A stretch of 64,000 nucleotides of DNA from Methanocalculus taiwanensis (GCF_024372745.1 NZ_VOTZ01000003.1:62001-126000), one strand, 5' to 3'; positions 33,016-42,040 are shown, counted from the first letter of the stretch. The notes: generated by a model from the sequence alone, not told the origin. Translations and numbers: made by a program.

Positions 33016-33692
33016 CCGAAACAGAATCCATCGAGTACAAACAGTCCTGGCGGGACGAATATCTCAAATGGATCTGTGGGTTTGCCAATGCACAGGGTGG
33101 CAGGCTCGATATTGAAATGGATGATTCCGGTCTCTGGGTGGAGTTTCCATATAGATTGGAAGAGAGATCGGCGGGTACTAGGGAAGAAACTAGGGTGATA
33201 GCTAGGGAAGAAACTGGAGAGAGGATCACCACTTTTAACCTGACGCGGTATATCGAACGAATGGGAACCGGGACAAGGGACATGATCAGGCGGTGTGTGG
33301 ATGCCGGGTTGCCAGAGCCTGAATTTGAGGTCACTGACGGGTTCATGACCACCATCAGGCGTAGTAAAACAGATGAAATCATTCCCCCGAAGAAGGCAGA
33401 TCAAGTCACAGGTGAAGTCACAGGTGAAGTCACAGGTGAAGTCACAGGTGAAGTCACAGGTGAAGTCAGATCACTATTGGCAGTGATGAAGCAGGAATTA
33501 TCACGCTCTGAACTCCAGAAAAATCTTGGATTAAAAAGTGAAGCAAATTTCCGCACATTGTATCTCAAACCTGCAACGGATGCTGGTCTCGTTGAGATGA
33601 CAATCCCGGAGAAACCCACAAGCCGGCTGCAAAAATACCGCCTGACAAAGAAGGGCCGTGATCTGCTGGCCGCAATGAGGAAGGAGGAATGA
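33012..33692 (+). CDS. Internally deleted AlbA_2/ATPase family protein
   Basis: A 226-residue protein. The first 30 residues (ESIEYKQSWRDEYLKWICGF) are the start of an AlbA_2 domain. The segment IERMGTGTRDMIRRC with GLPEPEFEV is the end of the linked GHKL ATPase domain, and the last 75 residues form a winged helix. The 200-300 residues that normally lie between are missing and replaced by about 20 residues of TREETRVIAREET type. Five VTGE repeats follow. It is probably a remnant that still has an open frame, and ATPase function is lost. It starts on the ancestral hsdS stop. Confidence 0.65.
   Translation: MTETESIEYKQSWRDEYLKWICGFANAQGGRLDIEMDDSGLWVEFPYRLEERSAGTREETRVIAREETGERITTFNLTRYIERMGTGTRDMIRRCVDAGLPEPEFEVTDGFMTTIRRSKTDEIIPPKKADQVTGEVTGEVTGEVTGEVTGEVRSLLAVMKQELSRSELQKNLGLKSEANFRTLYLKPATDAGLVEMTIPEKPTSRLQKYRLTKKGRDLLAAMRKEE
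33404..33470 (+). repeat. 12-bp tandem repeat encoding VTGE
   Basis: Five copies of GTCACAGGTGAA in frame. Six similar copies, some degenerate, are at 38099-38164 in a relic of the same gene. Confidence 0.9.
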
Positions 33693-33695
33693 GGT

Positions 33696-36600
33696 ATGAC
33701 AATGACAGGCGTCGGTGAGCGTGAGATACGGACACAGGGGCGGGTGATCGGCTTCTTTTCGGAAGCACTTGGCTATACCTACCTTGGTAATCTGAAGGAT
33801 AGAACAGAGAACAGCAACATCGAAGAGAACCTGCTCAAAGACTGGCTTCTGCGGCAGGGGCATGATGATCGGATCATCGAAAAAGTCCTCTTTGAACTTG
33901 GGAAAGCAACGACTGTCGGGGGTGTTCGCTCCCTCTATGATGCAAACCGTGAATTCTACAGCCTTCTCAGGTACGGCGTGAAGGTAAGCCCCTCAATCGG
34001 AGAGCAGCATATCACCATCTGGCCAATCGACTGGAAAAACCCAGGAAAGAATGACTTTGCCATCGCAGAAGAGGTCACCATCGTCGGGGAGAACACCAAG
34101 CGCCCGGATATCGTCCTCTATGTCAATGGCATCGCCCTTTCGGTTCTGGAACTGAAACGCTCCACCGTCTCGGTGACAGAAGGCATCCGGCAGAATCTCG
34201 ATAACCAGAAGAAAGAATTCATCCGGCCGTTCTATGCAACGATTCAACTGGTGATGGCAGGCAACGAGACCGAAGGGATGCGGTATGGCACCATCGAAAC
34301 GCCGGAGAAGTACTATCTCCGGTGGAAAGAAGCCGATGCACACCCCGCTGCCGCCGACAATCCTCTCCTCCGGGAACTCGGCCAGCTCTGTAATAAAGAG
34401 CGCCTCCTTGAGCTTATTCATGATTTCATCGTCTTTGATGCCGGGACCAAGAAGACCTGCCGCCACAACCAGTACTTTGGGGTAAAAGCCGCACAGGAGC
34501 GGGTGAAGCAGCGTGAAGGCGGGATCATCTGGCATACTCAGGGGAGCGGGAAGAGCCTGACGATGGTCTGGCTTGCGAAATGGATTCGTGAGCATATCGA
34601 AAATGCCCGGGTTCTCCTGGTCACTGATAGAATTGAACTGGATGAACAGATCGAGGGCGTTTTCACCGGGGTCAGCGAGGCGATCTACCGGGCAAAGAGC
34701 GGATCAGATCTCGTCAAGCTCCTCAATACAAACGAAGAATGGCTGATCTGCTCGCTGATTCATAAATTCGGACGAGGCGAGGATCTAACCCGGCAGGATG
34801 TCGATGAATATATCCGGAATATACAGGCACACCTCCCCCAGAACTTCCGTGCAAAAGGGGAGATCTTCGTCTTCATCGATGAATGCCACCGGACGCAGTC
34901 GGGTGTGCTCCATGAGGCGGTCAAAGCCCTTCTCCCGAACGCGATGATGATTGGGTTCACCGGAACACCGCTTTTAAAGAAAGACAAGAAAAAGAGCATT
35001 GAGATCTTCGGCACGTACATTCACACCTACAAGTATGATGAGGCCGTTCGTGATGGAGTCGTCCTCGATCTCCGGTATGAGGCACGGGACATCGACCAGA
35101 ATATTACCTCCCAGGAGAAGATCGACCAGTGGTTTGAGATTAAAACCAGAGGTCTCACCGACTTCGCACGGGCCGAACTCAAAAAACGCTGGGGCACGAT
35201 GAAGAAGGTCCTCAGTTCGCAGGATCGACTCGAAAAGATCGTAGCCGACATTCTCCTCGATATGGAGACGAGGGATCGTCTGAGAAGCGGCCACGGAAAT
35301 GCGATGCTTGTTTCGGGGAGCATCTACTCGGCATGCCGGTTCTTTGAGATGTTCCAGAAGACCGACCTCAAAGGAAAGTGTGCCATCATCACGTCGTACA
35401 AACCTTCACCTGCGGATATCAAGGGCGAAGAAACAGGCGAAGGGCTCACTGAGAAGCTGCTGCAATATGATGTCTATCGGAAGATGCTCGCCGATTTCTT
35501 TGATGAACCCGAAGATACGGCGATGTACAAAGTCGAGACTTTTGAGAAAGCGGTGAAGAAGCGGTTCATCGAAACCCCAGGGCAGATGAAGCTCTTAATC
35601 GTCGTTGACAAGCTGCTGACCGGCTTTGATGCGCCACCTGCAACCTACCTCTATATCGATAAGCAGATGCGGGATCATGGGCTCTTTCAGGCGATCTGCC
35701 GGGTGAACCGGCTGGATGGGGAGGATAAGGAGTACGGCCATATCATCGACTATAAAGATCTCTTCATGTCCCTTGAACGATCGATCAAAGACTATACCGG
35801 CGGAGCATTCGAGGATTTTGATAAGGATGATGTCAGCGGTCTCCTGAAAGATCGACTTGAAAAAGGGCGTGAAAGCCTTGAAGAGATACGTGAAGCGATC
35901 AAGGCACTCTGCGAGCCGGTTGAGCCGCCCAAGGCGAGCCGGGACTATATCCGGTACTTCTGTGGTTCAAGTGATGATCCCATTGCCCTGAAACGAACCG
36001 AGCCACTGCGTGTTGATCTCTATAAGCGGGTTGGAACATTTGTCAGAAGATACGCGGATCTTGCCGGGGAGATGCGTGAGGCAGGATATACCGATCAGGA
36101 GGCACGGACTATCAGAAGCGAAGTTGCGCATTACGAGAAAGTCCGTGAGGAGATCATGCGGGCAAGCGGGGATTATATCGACCTGAAACGGTATGAACCG
36201 GCGATGCGCCATCTCCTTGATACCTATATCCGGGCAGAGGAGAGCGAAGTGGTCTCAACATTTGATGATATGACGCTTGTGCAGCTGATCACGATCCGGG
36301 GAGAAGCAGCAATCGAGACACTTCCTGAAGATATCAGGAAGGATCAGGGGGCGGTTGCTGAGACGATCGAAAATAATGTCCGGAAGATCATCCTCGATGA
36401 GATGCCGGTCAATCCGAAGTACTATGAGAAGATGTCCGAGCTCCTAGACTCTCTGATCCATGAACGGAAGCAGCATGCACTGGACTACAGGATATATCTG
36501 AAAAGAATAGTCGAGCTTGCACGGAAGGTGAGCCAGCCTGAAAACGAGGTGTCCTACCCGTCAGCTCTCACCACTCCGGCACTCCGGGCTCTGTACGATA

Positions 36601-36848
36601 ATCTTGTGACAGGCGAGAATCAGGCGATGAGCGAGATTGCGCCGTATGGTAACCGGAGGGCTGAAAACCCCCGTGCAGCGACAGCTCTTGCCCTTGACAA
36701 AGCCATCAGGGAGACAAAAAAAGCGGGATGGCGTGGGAACCTGTACAAAGAGCGGGAAGTGCAACGAGTCATCCGGCAGGTCCTCGGTGACGATGAACAG
36801 ATGATCGAGCGAATCTTTGAGATAGTGAAGAATCAGCGTGACTACTGA
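33696..36848 (+). CDS. hsdR: Type I restriction endonuclease/translocase subunit
   Basis: A 1050-residue HsdR. The nuclease domain has the D...ExK pattern (Asp138, Glu152-Leu-Lys154 in VLELKRS). The SF2 motor has Walker A TQGSGKS at about 281-287 and DECH at 395-398, with GFTGTPL after it. The C-terminal helical domain for HsdM contact follows. The active-site residues are intact, so restriction should work with HsdM and HsdS. The ATG at 33696 is preceded by GGAGGAATGAGGT. Confidence 0.93.
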   Translation: MTMTGVGEREIRTQGRVIGFFSEALGYTYLGNLKDRTENSNIEENLLKDWLLRQGHDDRIIEKVLFELGKATTVGGVRSLYDANREFYSLLRYGVKVSPSIGEQHITIWPIDWKNPGKNDFAIAEEVTIVGENTKRPDIVLYVNGIALSVLELKRSTVSVTEGIRQNLDNQKKEFIRPFYATIQLVMAGNETEGMRYGTIETPEKYYLRWKEADAHPAAADNPLLRELGQLCNKERLLELIHDFIVFDAGTKKTCRHNQYFGVKAAQERVKQREGGIIWHTQGSGKSLTMVWLAKWIREHIENARVLLVTDRIELDEQIEGVFTGVSEAIYRAKSGSDLVKLLNTNEEWLICSLIHKFGRGEDLTRQDVDEYIRNIQAHLPQNFRAKGEIFVFIDECHRTQSGVLHEAVKALLPNAMMIGFTGTPLLKKDKKKSIEIFGTYIHTYKYDEAVRDGVVLDLRYEARDIDQNITSQEKIDQWFEIKTRGLTDFARAELKKRWGTMKKVLSSQDRLEKIVADILLDMETRDRLRSGHGNAMLVSGSIYSACRFFEMFQKTDLKGKCAIITSYKPSPADIKGEETGEGLTEKLLQYDVYRKMLADFFDEPEDTAMYKVETFEKAVKKRFIETPGQMKLLIVVDKLLTGFDAPPATYLYIDKQMRDHGLFQAICRVNRLDGEDKEYGHIIDYKDLFMSLERSIKDYTGGAFEDFDKDDVSGLLKDRLEKGRESLEEIREAIKALCEPVEPPKASRDYIRYFCGSSDDPIALKRTEPLRVDLYKRVGTFVRRYADLAGEMREAGYTDQEARTIRSEVAHYEKVREEIMRASGDYIDLKRYEPAMRHLLDTYIRAEESEVVSTFDDMTLVQLITIRGEAAIETLPEDIRKDQGAVAETIENNVRKIILDEMPVNPKYYEKMSELLDSLIHERKQHALDYRIYLKRIVELARKVSQPENEVSYPSALTTPALRALYDNLVTGENQAMSEIAPYGNRRAENPRAATALALDKAIRETKKAGWRGNLYKEREVQRVIRQVLGDDEQMIERIFEIVKNQRDY

Positions 36849-37566
36849 GAAGCATCTGATCGAAGTCTCCGGGATACCTGTTGAGATCATCAGGAAGAAG
36901 ATCAAGAACCTCCACCTTGGGGTTTATCCCCCTGAGGGACGGGTTCGGGTCTCCGCACCGCTCTTCCTTGATGATGAGGCGATACGTCTTGCCATCATCT
37001 CCCGCCTGAAGTGGATCAAAAAGCATCAGAGGAAGTTCCTTGAACAGGATCGGCAGTCCGAACGGGAGATGATCACCGGTGAGACCCACTTCTTCAGGGG
37101 CAGGCGCTACCGGCTGGATGTCATCGAAGCAGATCAGCCTCCACGGGTATGCCTGAGAGGAACTGCCACAATGGAGCTGCGAGTCCGGCCAGGAACCAAC
37201 CGGGAGAGGCGGGAGGAGATCCTCTATGAATGGTACCGGGGGCAGCTCAAAGAGCAGATCCCACCGCTCATCACAAAATGGGAAGAGATAATTGGTGTTT
37301 CTGTCCAGGCATGGGGTGTCAAACGGATGAAGACACGTTGGGGTTCATGCAATGCAGATGCCCACCGGATCTGGCTGAATCTCGAACTTGTGAAGCGGCA
37401 TCCGCTCTGCCTTGAGTACATCATCGTGCATGAGATGGTGCATCTCCTCGAAAGGCGGCATAATGAACGGTTCAGGGAACTGATGGACGGTTTCATGCCG
37501 GGATGGAGGCATCACAAGGAAGGGCTGAAGGAGGTTCCATTGACAGAGGAATACTGGGAGGAATGA
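36838..37566 (+). CDS. YgjP-like (DUF45) metallopeptidase
   Basis: A 242-residue protein with the zinc motif HEMVH at 198-202 and a downstream HNERF histidine at about 208. RWGSCNADAHRIWLN before it is typical of the YgjP/DUF45 family. These genes are commonly found at the end of type I loci and are thought to act as proteases, perhaps on the restriction complex. The GTG start lies inside the hsdR end (11-base overlap), so it belongs to the same transcript. Confidence 0.85.
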   Translation: MTTEKHLIEVSGIPVEIIRKKIKNLHLGVYPPEGRVRVSAPLFLDDEAIRLAIISRLKWIKKHQRKFLEQDRQSEREMITGETHFFRGRRYRLDVIEADQPPRVCLRGTATMELRVRPGTNRERREEILYEWYRGQLKEQIPPLITKWEEIIGVSVQAWGVKRMKTRWGSCNADAHRIWLNLELVKRHPLCLEYIIVHEMVHLLERRHNERFRELMDGFMPGWRHHKEGLKEVPLTEEYWEE

Positions 37567-37694
37567 TCCCTGTCAATGGCGGATGGAATTTCTCGTGCCT
37601 CCTGAAATTATCATGCTATGTTTTCTTTTTCGATGCGCCCCACAATCCGGTTATCTGGCCTTTGTGTTCATAAGGGCTATTTTATATTCCATTT

Positions 37695-37712
37695 CTGCAA
37701 CAGCTTGTTGCA
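37695..37712 (+). repeat. Palindrome CTGCAACAGCTTGTTGCA, copy 2
   Basis: Shares 19 bases, counting one on the left, with 29870-29888. The flanking plus-strand frame (PFLQQLVAQ) also resembles the coding context of copy 1, so it may be a short gene relic rather than an independent site. Confidence 0.5.
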
Positions 37713-37738
37713 CAATTGCCGATTATCATATCAAAACA

Positions 37739-38002
37739 TCACCTGCGTAAAAGAGCTTTGAGTGGTGTGAACGCGTTTGTCTTCCAAATGGCGTTCATAT
37801 CGCCTTCTATCTTTTCCACATCCCACTCCACATCCCATTCAGTATCCAATTCTTCATCACTTTCTGATAATTGGAGAAACTGATCAGCCATCATGGAAAT
37901 CAGGGAATCATACGACTGCCCATCCTTTCGCAGCCTGAATAGTTACAATAGTTTCATCCGTGTTTCATGGCGTATTGTGTTCGTCTCTCCCTCACGTGCC
38001 AT
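37739..38002 (-). pseudogene. Broken antitoxin-like gene with in-frame TAA
   Basis: On the minus strand, the frame from ATG at 38002 reads MAREGETNTIRHETRMKLL, then TAA (37943-37945), then LFRLRKDGQSYDSLISMMAD and an acidic tail to TGA at 37741. LRKDGQSYDSLI is the core of short archaeal VapB-like antitoxins. The ochre codon at position 20 breaks the gene; re-initiation at the double ATG near 37895 could still give a 52-residue piece. No toxin gene follows. This stretch after the metallopeptidase otherwise shows nothing. Confidence 0.55.
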
Positions 38003-38063
38003 AGAATGGAATACTCCGCAGACGATTTGAGAGTTTACATGGGGGATAATAGATTCTAAAGGG

Positions 38064-38277
38064 AAGATGATGGAATCATTCCATCGAAGAAGTCAGATGA
38101 AGTCACAGGTGAAGTCACAGGTGAAGTGACAGGTGAAGTTACAGGTGTAGTCACAGGTGAAGTCAAACGATACTCTCGCTTGTATATGGTCGCTCTGAGA
38201 AAAGGAGATAATCCGACAGGATCGATAGATTCCAAGAGTCTCCGATATATGTCACTTTGGATGGGTTGCCAGTATTC
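38064..38277 (+). pseudogene. Relic of the VTGE-repeat ATPase-family gene
   Basis: The plus-strand frame reads DGIIPSKKSDEVTGEVTGEV, matching DEIIPPKKADQVTGEV of the gene at 33012-33692. Six VTGE-like repeats follow at 38099-38164 and then unrelated sequence to a stop. No upstream AlbA or ATPase part is present. Confidence 0.65.
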
Positions 38278-38439
38278 GTAAAATAGCGCATCTCTGTAAT
38301 CTCATTGTAAATGGAGAGATAATAAGAAGAGACTATCGTCCCAACAAAGGAACAATAGCGAATATAACACTGCAAAATACTCTCTTGAAACTTAAATAAC
38401 TTCTCTCAGGTCAGATTGAGATCTCAATCCAATGTCGTG

Positions 38440-38500
38440 TGTCAATGGCGGTGTAAAAATGCTCACGTGTGGCGGTCTGAAAGTGCTCACCTTTTGAGCG
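38440..38500 (+). mobile_element. Orphan IS21-like terminal repeat
   Basis: TGTCAATGGCGGTGTAAAAA opens the site. It contains two adjacent copies of GGCGGTnTnAAAnTGCTCAC spaced 24 bases apart. This is the multiple-terminal-repeat pattern of IS21-family ends, which start with TG and carry such repeats. No istA or istB gene and no second end were found in the window. Confidence 0.45.
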
Positions 38501-38539
38501 AACAGATGAGTGTAACCTGATGAGGGAAAAGATCCTATG

Positions 38540-38719
38540 TCAATCAGGAGTGGCAGAACAATCCTCAAGATACAACTCAATGGCCTCCTTTGCCATCTTT
38601 ATTGCCTCCTCGATGGTCTCCCCGAAGGTGACGCAGCCGGGAAGCGTTGGCACGGTGATGGTATACCCGCCTTCTGACTCTTTTCGGAGGAGGATACGTT
38701 AATTCAGGTTTCTGATCAT
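38540..38719 (-). pseudogene. HicB-like antitoxin killed by a nonsense codon
   Basis: On the minus strand the frame reads MIRNLN, TAA, RILLRKESEGGYTITVP, then TLPGCVTFGETIEEAI and so on. It is the same as the intact HicB-like gene at 41843-42040, except that the Tyr codon TAT has become TAA at codon 7. The rest is open to 38540. It lies in the left copy of the segmental duplication. Confidence 0.85.
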
Positions 38720-39240
38720 AATTCACCCTTACATGTGATGGTACATTACCGATCTTACCGATGATGTATAAAGGAGATCCGTCCTGATAGCATCCCAATT
38801 ACGTTCATAAAAGTACCCGGAAAAGTACCCGGATAATTACCCGTAAAATTGTGGCTATTATATGCATAACCCCACAGTGAGCGAAGGAAGATCAGCGGGT
38901 GCCAGGGAAGAAGCCAGGGTGATAACTAGGGAAGAAACGAGGGGGATAACCAGGGAAGAAACCGGAGAGAAGATCATCACGCTGATACAGACAGATTCTT
39001 CTCTCACAGTGAAAGAGATTGTAGAGAGGCTATGAATCCCGTATACTCTCTGGTTGCACATTGGGTATTTTTATTCCGACACACCAGGGGAATTTTATCC
39101 CGACGAATTTGGGTATTTTTATCCCGACGAAACTGGGGAAAAGCACACCAAAATTGAGACGAATACTTTCACCGGATTATAACCCATCAAAATCAACAAT
39201 TTTCAACGGGTTACAACCCATCGAAAACATACCTTTATGC
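38548..39240. repeat. Segmental duplication, left copy
   Basis: About 690 bases that align in the same orientation with 41869-42536, roughly 85-90 percent identical by eye. The copy contains the broken HicB-like gene, a TATA region (GATGTATAAAGGAG), a small REET-repeat ORF and an operator array. The two copies bracket the DUF4143 ATPase and the APH-type kinase. Confidence 0.85.
38862..39035 (+). CDS. 57-residue REET-repeat ORF
   Basis: A short ORF conserved in both copies of the duplication. MHNPTVSEGRSAG is followed by the repeats REEARVIT, REETRGIT and REETGEK (24 bases each), and then LIQTDSSLTVKEIVERL, which looks like the first helices of a winged helix. The right copy has fewer repeats. 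It resembles the linker of the ATPase gene at 33012 and may be a leftover of such a protein. A role as an expressed peptide is not shown. Confidence 0.4.
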   Translation: MHNPTVSEGRSAGAREEARVITREETRGITREETGEKIITLIQTDSSLTVKEIVERL

Positions 39241-39262
39241 TGGGTTACAACCAATCAAAATA
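39060..39262 (+). promoter_or_regulatory. Operator/iteron array before DUF4143 ATPase
   Basis: Two families of repeats. The first is TTTTTATyCCGACgAA, about three copies at 39066-39135. The second is GGnTTAyAACCCATCrAAA, three copies at about 39173-39262, whose core GGGTTnCAACCC is near-palindromic. The same array, shortened, follows the right duplication copy at 42355-42525 in front of the RelE pair. The AT-rich repeats translate to GIFIPT units if read as protein, which is not credible coding. Confidence 0.6.
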
Positions 39263-39264
39263 TC

Positions 39265-40680
39265 ATGCCCCTCCTCCCTCCAACCCCAACTTCCTCCGGC
39301 AACCCCGGCTCCAACCGGCCTCCGGGCTCTTCTGGCGCCCCTCCACCCGCTGGCACTCCTCCGCTCCTTGATATCCTTGCCGCTCAAAACCCCTGGTGGA
39401 GTGGGCGGGATTTCTCAGCGCAGGCAGGTATCTGCCGTGACCGCTACTTCAAAAAGATCCGGGCATATTACGACTCCGGCGAGATCGTGGTCATAAACGG
39501 GGTGCGGCGTTCCGGCAAGACCACCCTCCTCATGCAGATGATCCAGGACTTAATCAATGAGAGGGGGGCCGATCCGCGTTCGATTCTCTTTGTCAACTGT
39601 GATGAGCCTGCAATTGCACAGCTTGCGAATCCGCTTGAAATGGTGCTGGATACCTATCGGAAAGAGGTATACAGCCGGGAGGGTGCAACCCTCGTCTTTG
39701 ATGAAATCCAGACAATTGAAGGATGGGAGCGGTGGATAAAGGCCGTCTATGATCGGAAACAGTTCAGGCTGGCTATATCGGGCTCATCCTCCTATCTTCT
39801 TGACTCAAAGGTATCACAGCTGATCAGTGGCAGATACCTCTCTTTACACGTCTATCCACTTGATTTCTCAGAGTATCTCCTCTTTCACAACATTGACGGG
39901 ATAGCCGATCCTGTTACACTTGCCAGCAGAAAATATGAGGTTCTGGAACTTTTCCATCGATATCTCTATGAAGGCGGGTTTCCGCAGACAGCCCTCCGGG
40001 AGGACGAGCTGGTCAGGGAGGATCAGCTCAGGGCATACTATGACAGTATCGTCTACCGTGATATCATCCGGGAGAACGACGTGAGAAACCATCGGGCATT
40101 GGGTGATCTTCTGGCGTACCTGATGGCGAATATCACGTCCCCATACTCATACCGAAAACTGGTTGATCTCCTCGGTATTGATCCGGAGACCATCAAGGAA
40201 TATATACGATATGCAGAGATGGCACAGATCCTCTTTGAGGTCCAGTTCTTCAGCTACTCGCTGAATGTGCAGGCACGAAACAACAAAAAGATCTACTGTA
40301 TCGACAATGGACTCAGGAACGCAGTATCGTTCTCATTCTCAAAAGATACAGGACGCTGTGCCGAAAATCTTGTCTATATAGAACTGCGTAGGCGTGGGTA
40401 TACACCCTATTACTGGAAGAATAACGGTGAGGTGGATTTCGTCCTGAAGATGAGAGATGCCAGCGTAATGGCGATCAATGTCACGTACACCGATCAGATT
40501 CACCAGCGTGAGACAGACGCCCTGCGTGAGTTCGCAGAAGAGTTTGGATCGAAGGTGAGCCGGTGCCTGCTCCTCACAAAGGATACACAGGGAACTGATG
40601 GAATGATTGAGTATATCCCACTCTGGAGATGGCTGCTGGAGGGGGATGATTACCTGGGAAGAAACCAGGGAAGAAACTAG
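39265..40680 (+). CDS. AAA_14/DUF4143 ATPase
   Basis: An archaeal ATPase of the AAA_14-DUF4143 family. Walker A is NGVRRSGKTTLLMQM, Walker B is TLVFDEIQTIEGWERW, and the sensor ISGSSSYLL and arginine-rich SGRYLSLHV follow. The C-terminal DUF4143 domain is nuclease-like (NGEVDFVLKMRDASVMAINV). The ATG at 39265 is preferred because the upstream extension is the repeat array. The 3' end runs into REET-type 24-base repeats, which provide the stop codon, so the original terminus may have been altered. The cellular role of this family is not established. Confidence 0.8.
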   Translation: MPLLPPTPTSSGNPGSNRPPGSSGAPPPAGTPPLLDILAAQNPWWSGRDFSAQAGICRDRYFKKIRAYYDSGEIVVINGVRRSGKTTLLMQMIQDLINERGADPRSILFVNCDEPAIAQLANPLEMVLDTYRKEVYSREGATLVFDEIQTIEGWERWIKAVYDRKQFRLAISGSSSYLLDSKVSQLISGRYLSLHVYPLDFSEYLLFHNIDGIADPVTLASRKYEVLELFHRYLYEGGFPQTALREDELVREDQLRAYYDSIVYRDIIRENDVRNHRALGDLLAYLMANITSPYSYRKLVDLLGIDPETIKEYIRYAEMAQILFEVQFFSYSLNVQARNNKKIYCIDNGLRNAVSFSFSKDTGRCAENLVYIELRRRGYTPYYWKNNGEVDFVLKMRDASVMAINVTYTDQIHQRETDALREFAEEFGSKVSRCLLLTKDTQGTDGMIEYIPLWRWLLEGDDYLGRNQGRN

Positions 40681-40745
40681 GGTGATTACCTGGGAAAAAC
40701 TAGGGAAGAAACCAGGGAAGAAATGGCAATGAGGCTTTGAATCAG

Positions 40746-41741
40746 TTATATCGTTATCGGGTGGTCATCCCTATAGTACGTCCTCTGGTTTTCTCCGAAT
40801 TCAAGATACCAGAGCGGCACATCCGATTCAAAGCCATCATGGTCACGCCAGATCGTTTGAATTGTCTTCTGGGATCGTTCAATCTGGTCGGTGGTGCCGG
40901 TGCGGATTGAGTAGCGATATGACCAGACGGAATCTGCAACGATGCTCATTGCAACATATAAGGCGTATCTCCTCCAGAACGAATTCGGAATGCATCCCCC
41001 GAAATACCCGTCGATCTGCCCTGCAGAAAACGGAACGCTGACATTCCGTGAAAAGTGTGCCACCTTATAGAAGTCGTGGATAGGATCTCCCCAGTCGTAG
41101 CGGTTGAAATCGATCACACCGGCGAATGATCCATTTTGAATAATAATGTTGCCGGGATGATAATCATCGTGCTGAAATGTCGATTCGACATTCCTCATCA
41201 GATCCATACCTGATTCGATGTACGCCTGGATAGTATCAGGATCAACACCATGTGGCATCGTCGTACACTCGTCAAGCGACCGGAGGTAGTATGAATGTTT
41301 CCGTGTTTTCACCTCATGCCACCCCGGATACCATGCAGGCGCTTTCATGGCATGCATTCTTTTCAGCTCTTCTCCGGCAGCAACGCCTATAGAATACTGG
41401 ATGTCGTTTGAAAGATCAGGCAGGCACTCCTCCGCATTCATCCCCTCGATGAAGTGTAAAACCATGAAACAGAGCGTATTGTCTTTGGATGTTCCGAAGC
41501 ATTGCGTCTTTGGAATTTTATCCGAATAGTGCCTGAGATCCCCAATAACGTTGAATTCGGTCTGCTTTCTACAGATGGTCGCATCATCGGCCTGACTGGT
41601 GATCCGGAGGAGACGTTTTTCGCCGCTCTGCAGGCTGAGAACGTATTTCTGCTCATCAGAATAGCCTTCCTGGATCCTGTCCACATTCACAAATCCGGTA
41701 AGCCTATGCACCATTTCACGTATTTTTTCAAATGAATCCAT
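40746..41741 (-). CDS. APH/ChoK-family small-molecule kinase
   Basis: A protein kinase-like phosphotransferase of the aminoglycoside phosphotransferase family. The catalytic loop is QHDDYHPGN and the metal motif is IDFNRYDWGDP. Substrates in this family range from antibiotics to choline and sugars, and this one is unknown. The start is set at 41741 because a TATA-like AAATTTAAATTT is centred about 36 bases upstream; the longer frame to 41801 adds 20 residues without an obvious ribosome-binding site. It lies between the two duplication copies and is convergent with the ATPase. Confidence 0.75.
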   Translation of the reverse strand: MDSFEKIREMVHRLTGFVNVDRIQEGYSDEQKYVLSLQSGEKRLLRITSQADDATICRKQTEFNVIGDLRHYSDKIPKTQCFGTSKDNTLCFMVLHFIEGMNAEECLPDLSNDIQYSIGVAAGEELKRMHAMKAPAWYPGWHEVKTRKHSYYLRSLDECTTMPHGVDPDTIQAYIESGMDLMRNVESTFQHDDYHPGNIIIQNGSFAGVIDFNRYDWGDPIHDFYKVAHFSRNVSVPFSAGQIDGYFGGCIPNSFWRRYALYVAMSIVADSVWSYRYSIRTGTTDQIERSQKTIQTIWRDHDGFESDVPLWYLEFGENQRTYYRDDHPITI

Positions 41742-41842
41742 GGTTTTATTGGTAACTAAATAATCTTCTGAAAAATTTAAATTTGCCCTGTATCCTGCCA
41801 TAGTGTGTAGATAAGGGGCTCAGGTCCCTGTCTCATCATGTA

Positions 41843-42040
41843 TTAATGATCATCTTTACGATAATCAGAATTAGCAGCACAATCCTCAAGATACAGTTCG
41901 ATTGCCTCTCGTACCATTGTTATTGCTTCCTCGATGATCTCTCCGAAGGTGACACAGCCGGGAAGCGTTGGAACGGTGACGGTATACCCGCCTTCAGGCT
42001 CTCTTCGGAGGAGAATACGATAATTCAGGCTTCTCATCAT
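41843..42040 (-). CDS. HicB-like antitoxin (intact copy)
   Basis: A 65-residue HicB-like protein: NYRILLRREPEGGYTVTVP, then TLPGCVTFGEIIEEAI, then MVREAIELYLEDCAA. Double ATG at 42040/42037 with AAGGGTG upstream sets the start; the longer frame to 42118 crosses the promoter. A TATA element (TTTATAC, about 42086-42092) lies 48 bases before the ATG. No HicA toxin is encoded beside it, so it is an orphan. The duplicate at 38540 is dead. Confidence 0.8.
   Translation of the reverse strand: MMRSLNYRILLRREPEGGYTVTVPTLPGCVTFGEIIEEAITMVREAIELYLEDCAANSDYRKDDH

Noticed and set aside
37943-37945. Pyrrolysine read-through of the broken antitoxin
   Set aside because: The interrupting codon is TAA, whereas pyrrolysine uses TAG.
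39061-39264. N-terminal extension of the DUF4143 ATPase with GIFIPT repeats
   Set aside because: It is the translation of the AT-rich operator repeats, which also occur in front of the RelE pair outside any gene.
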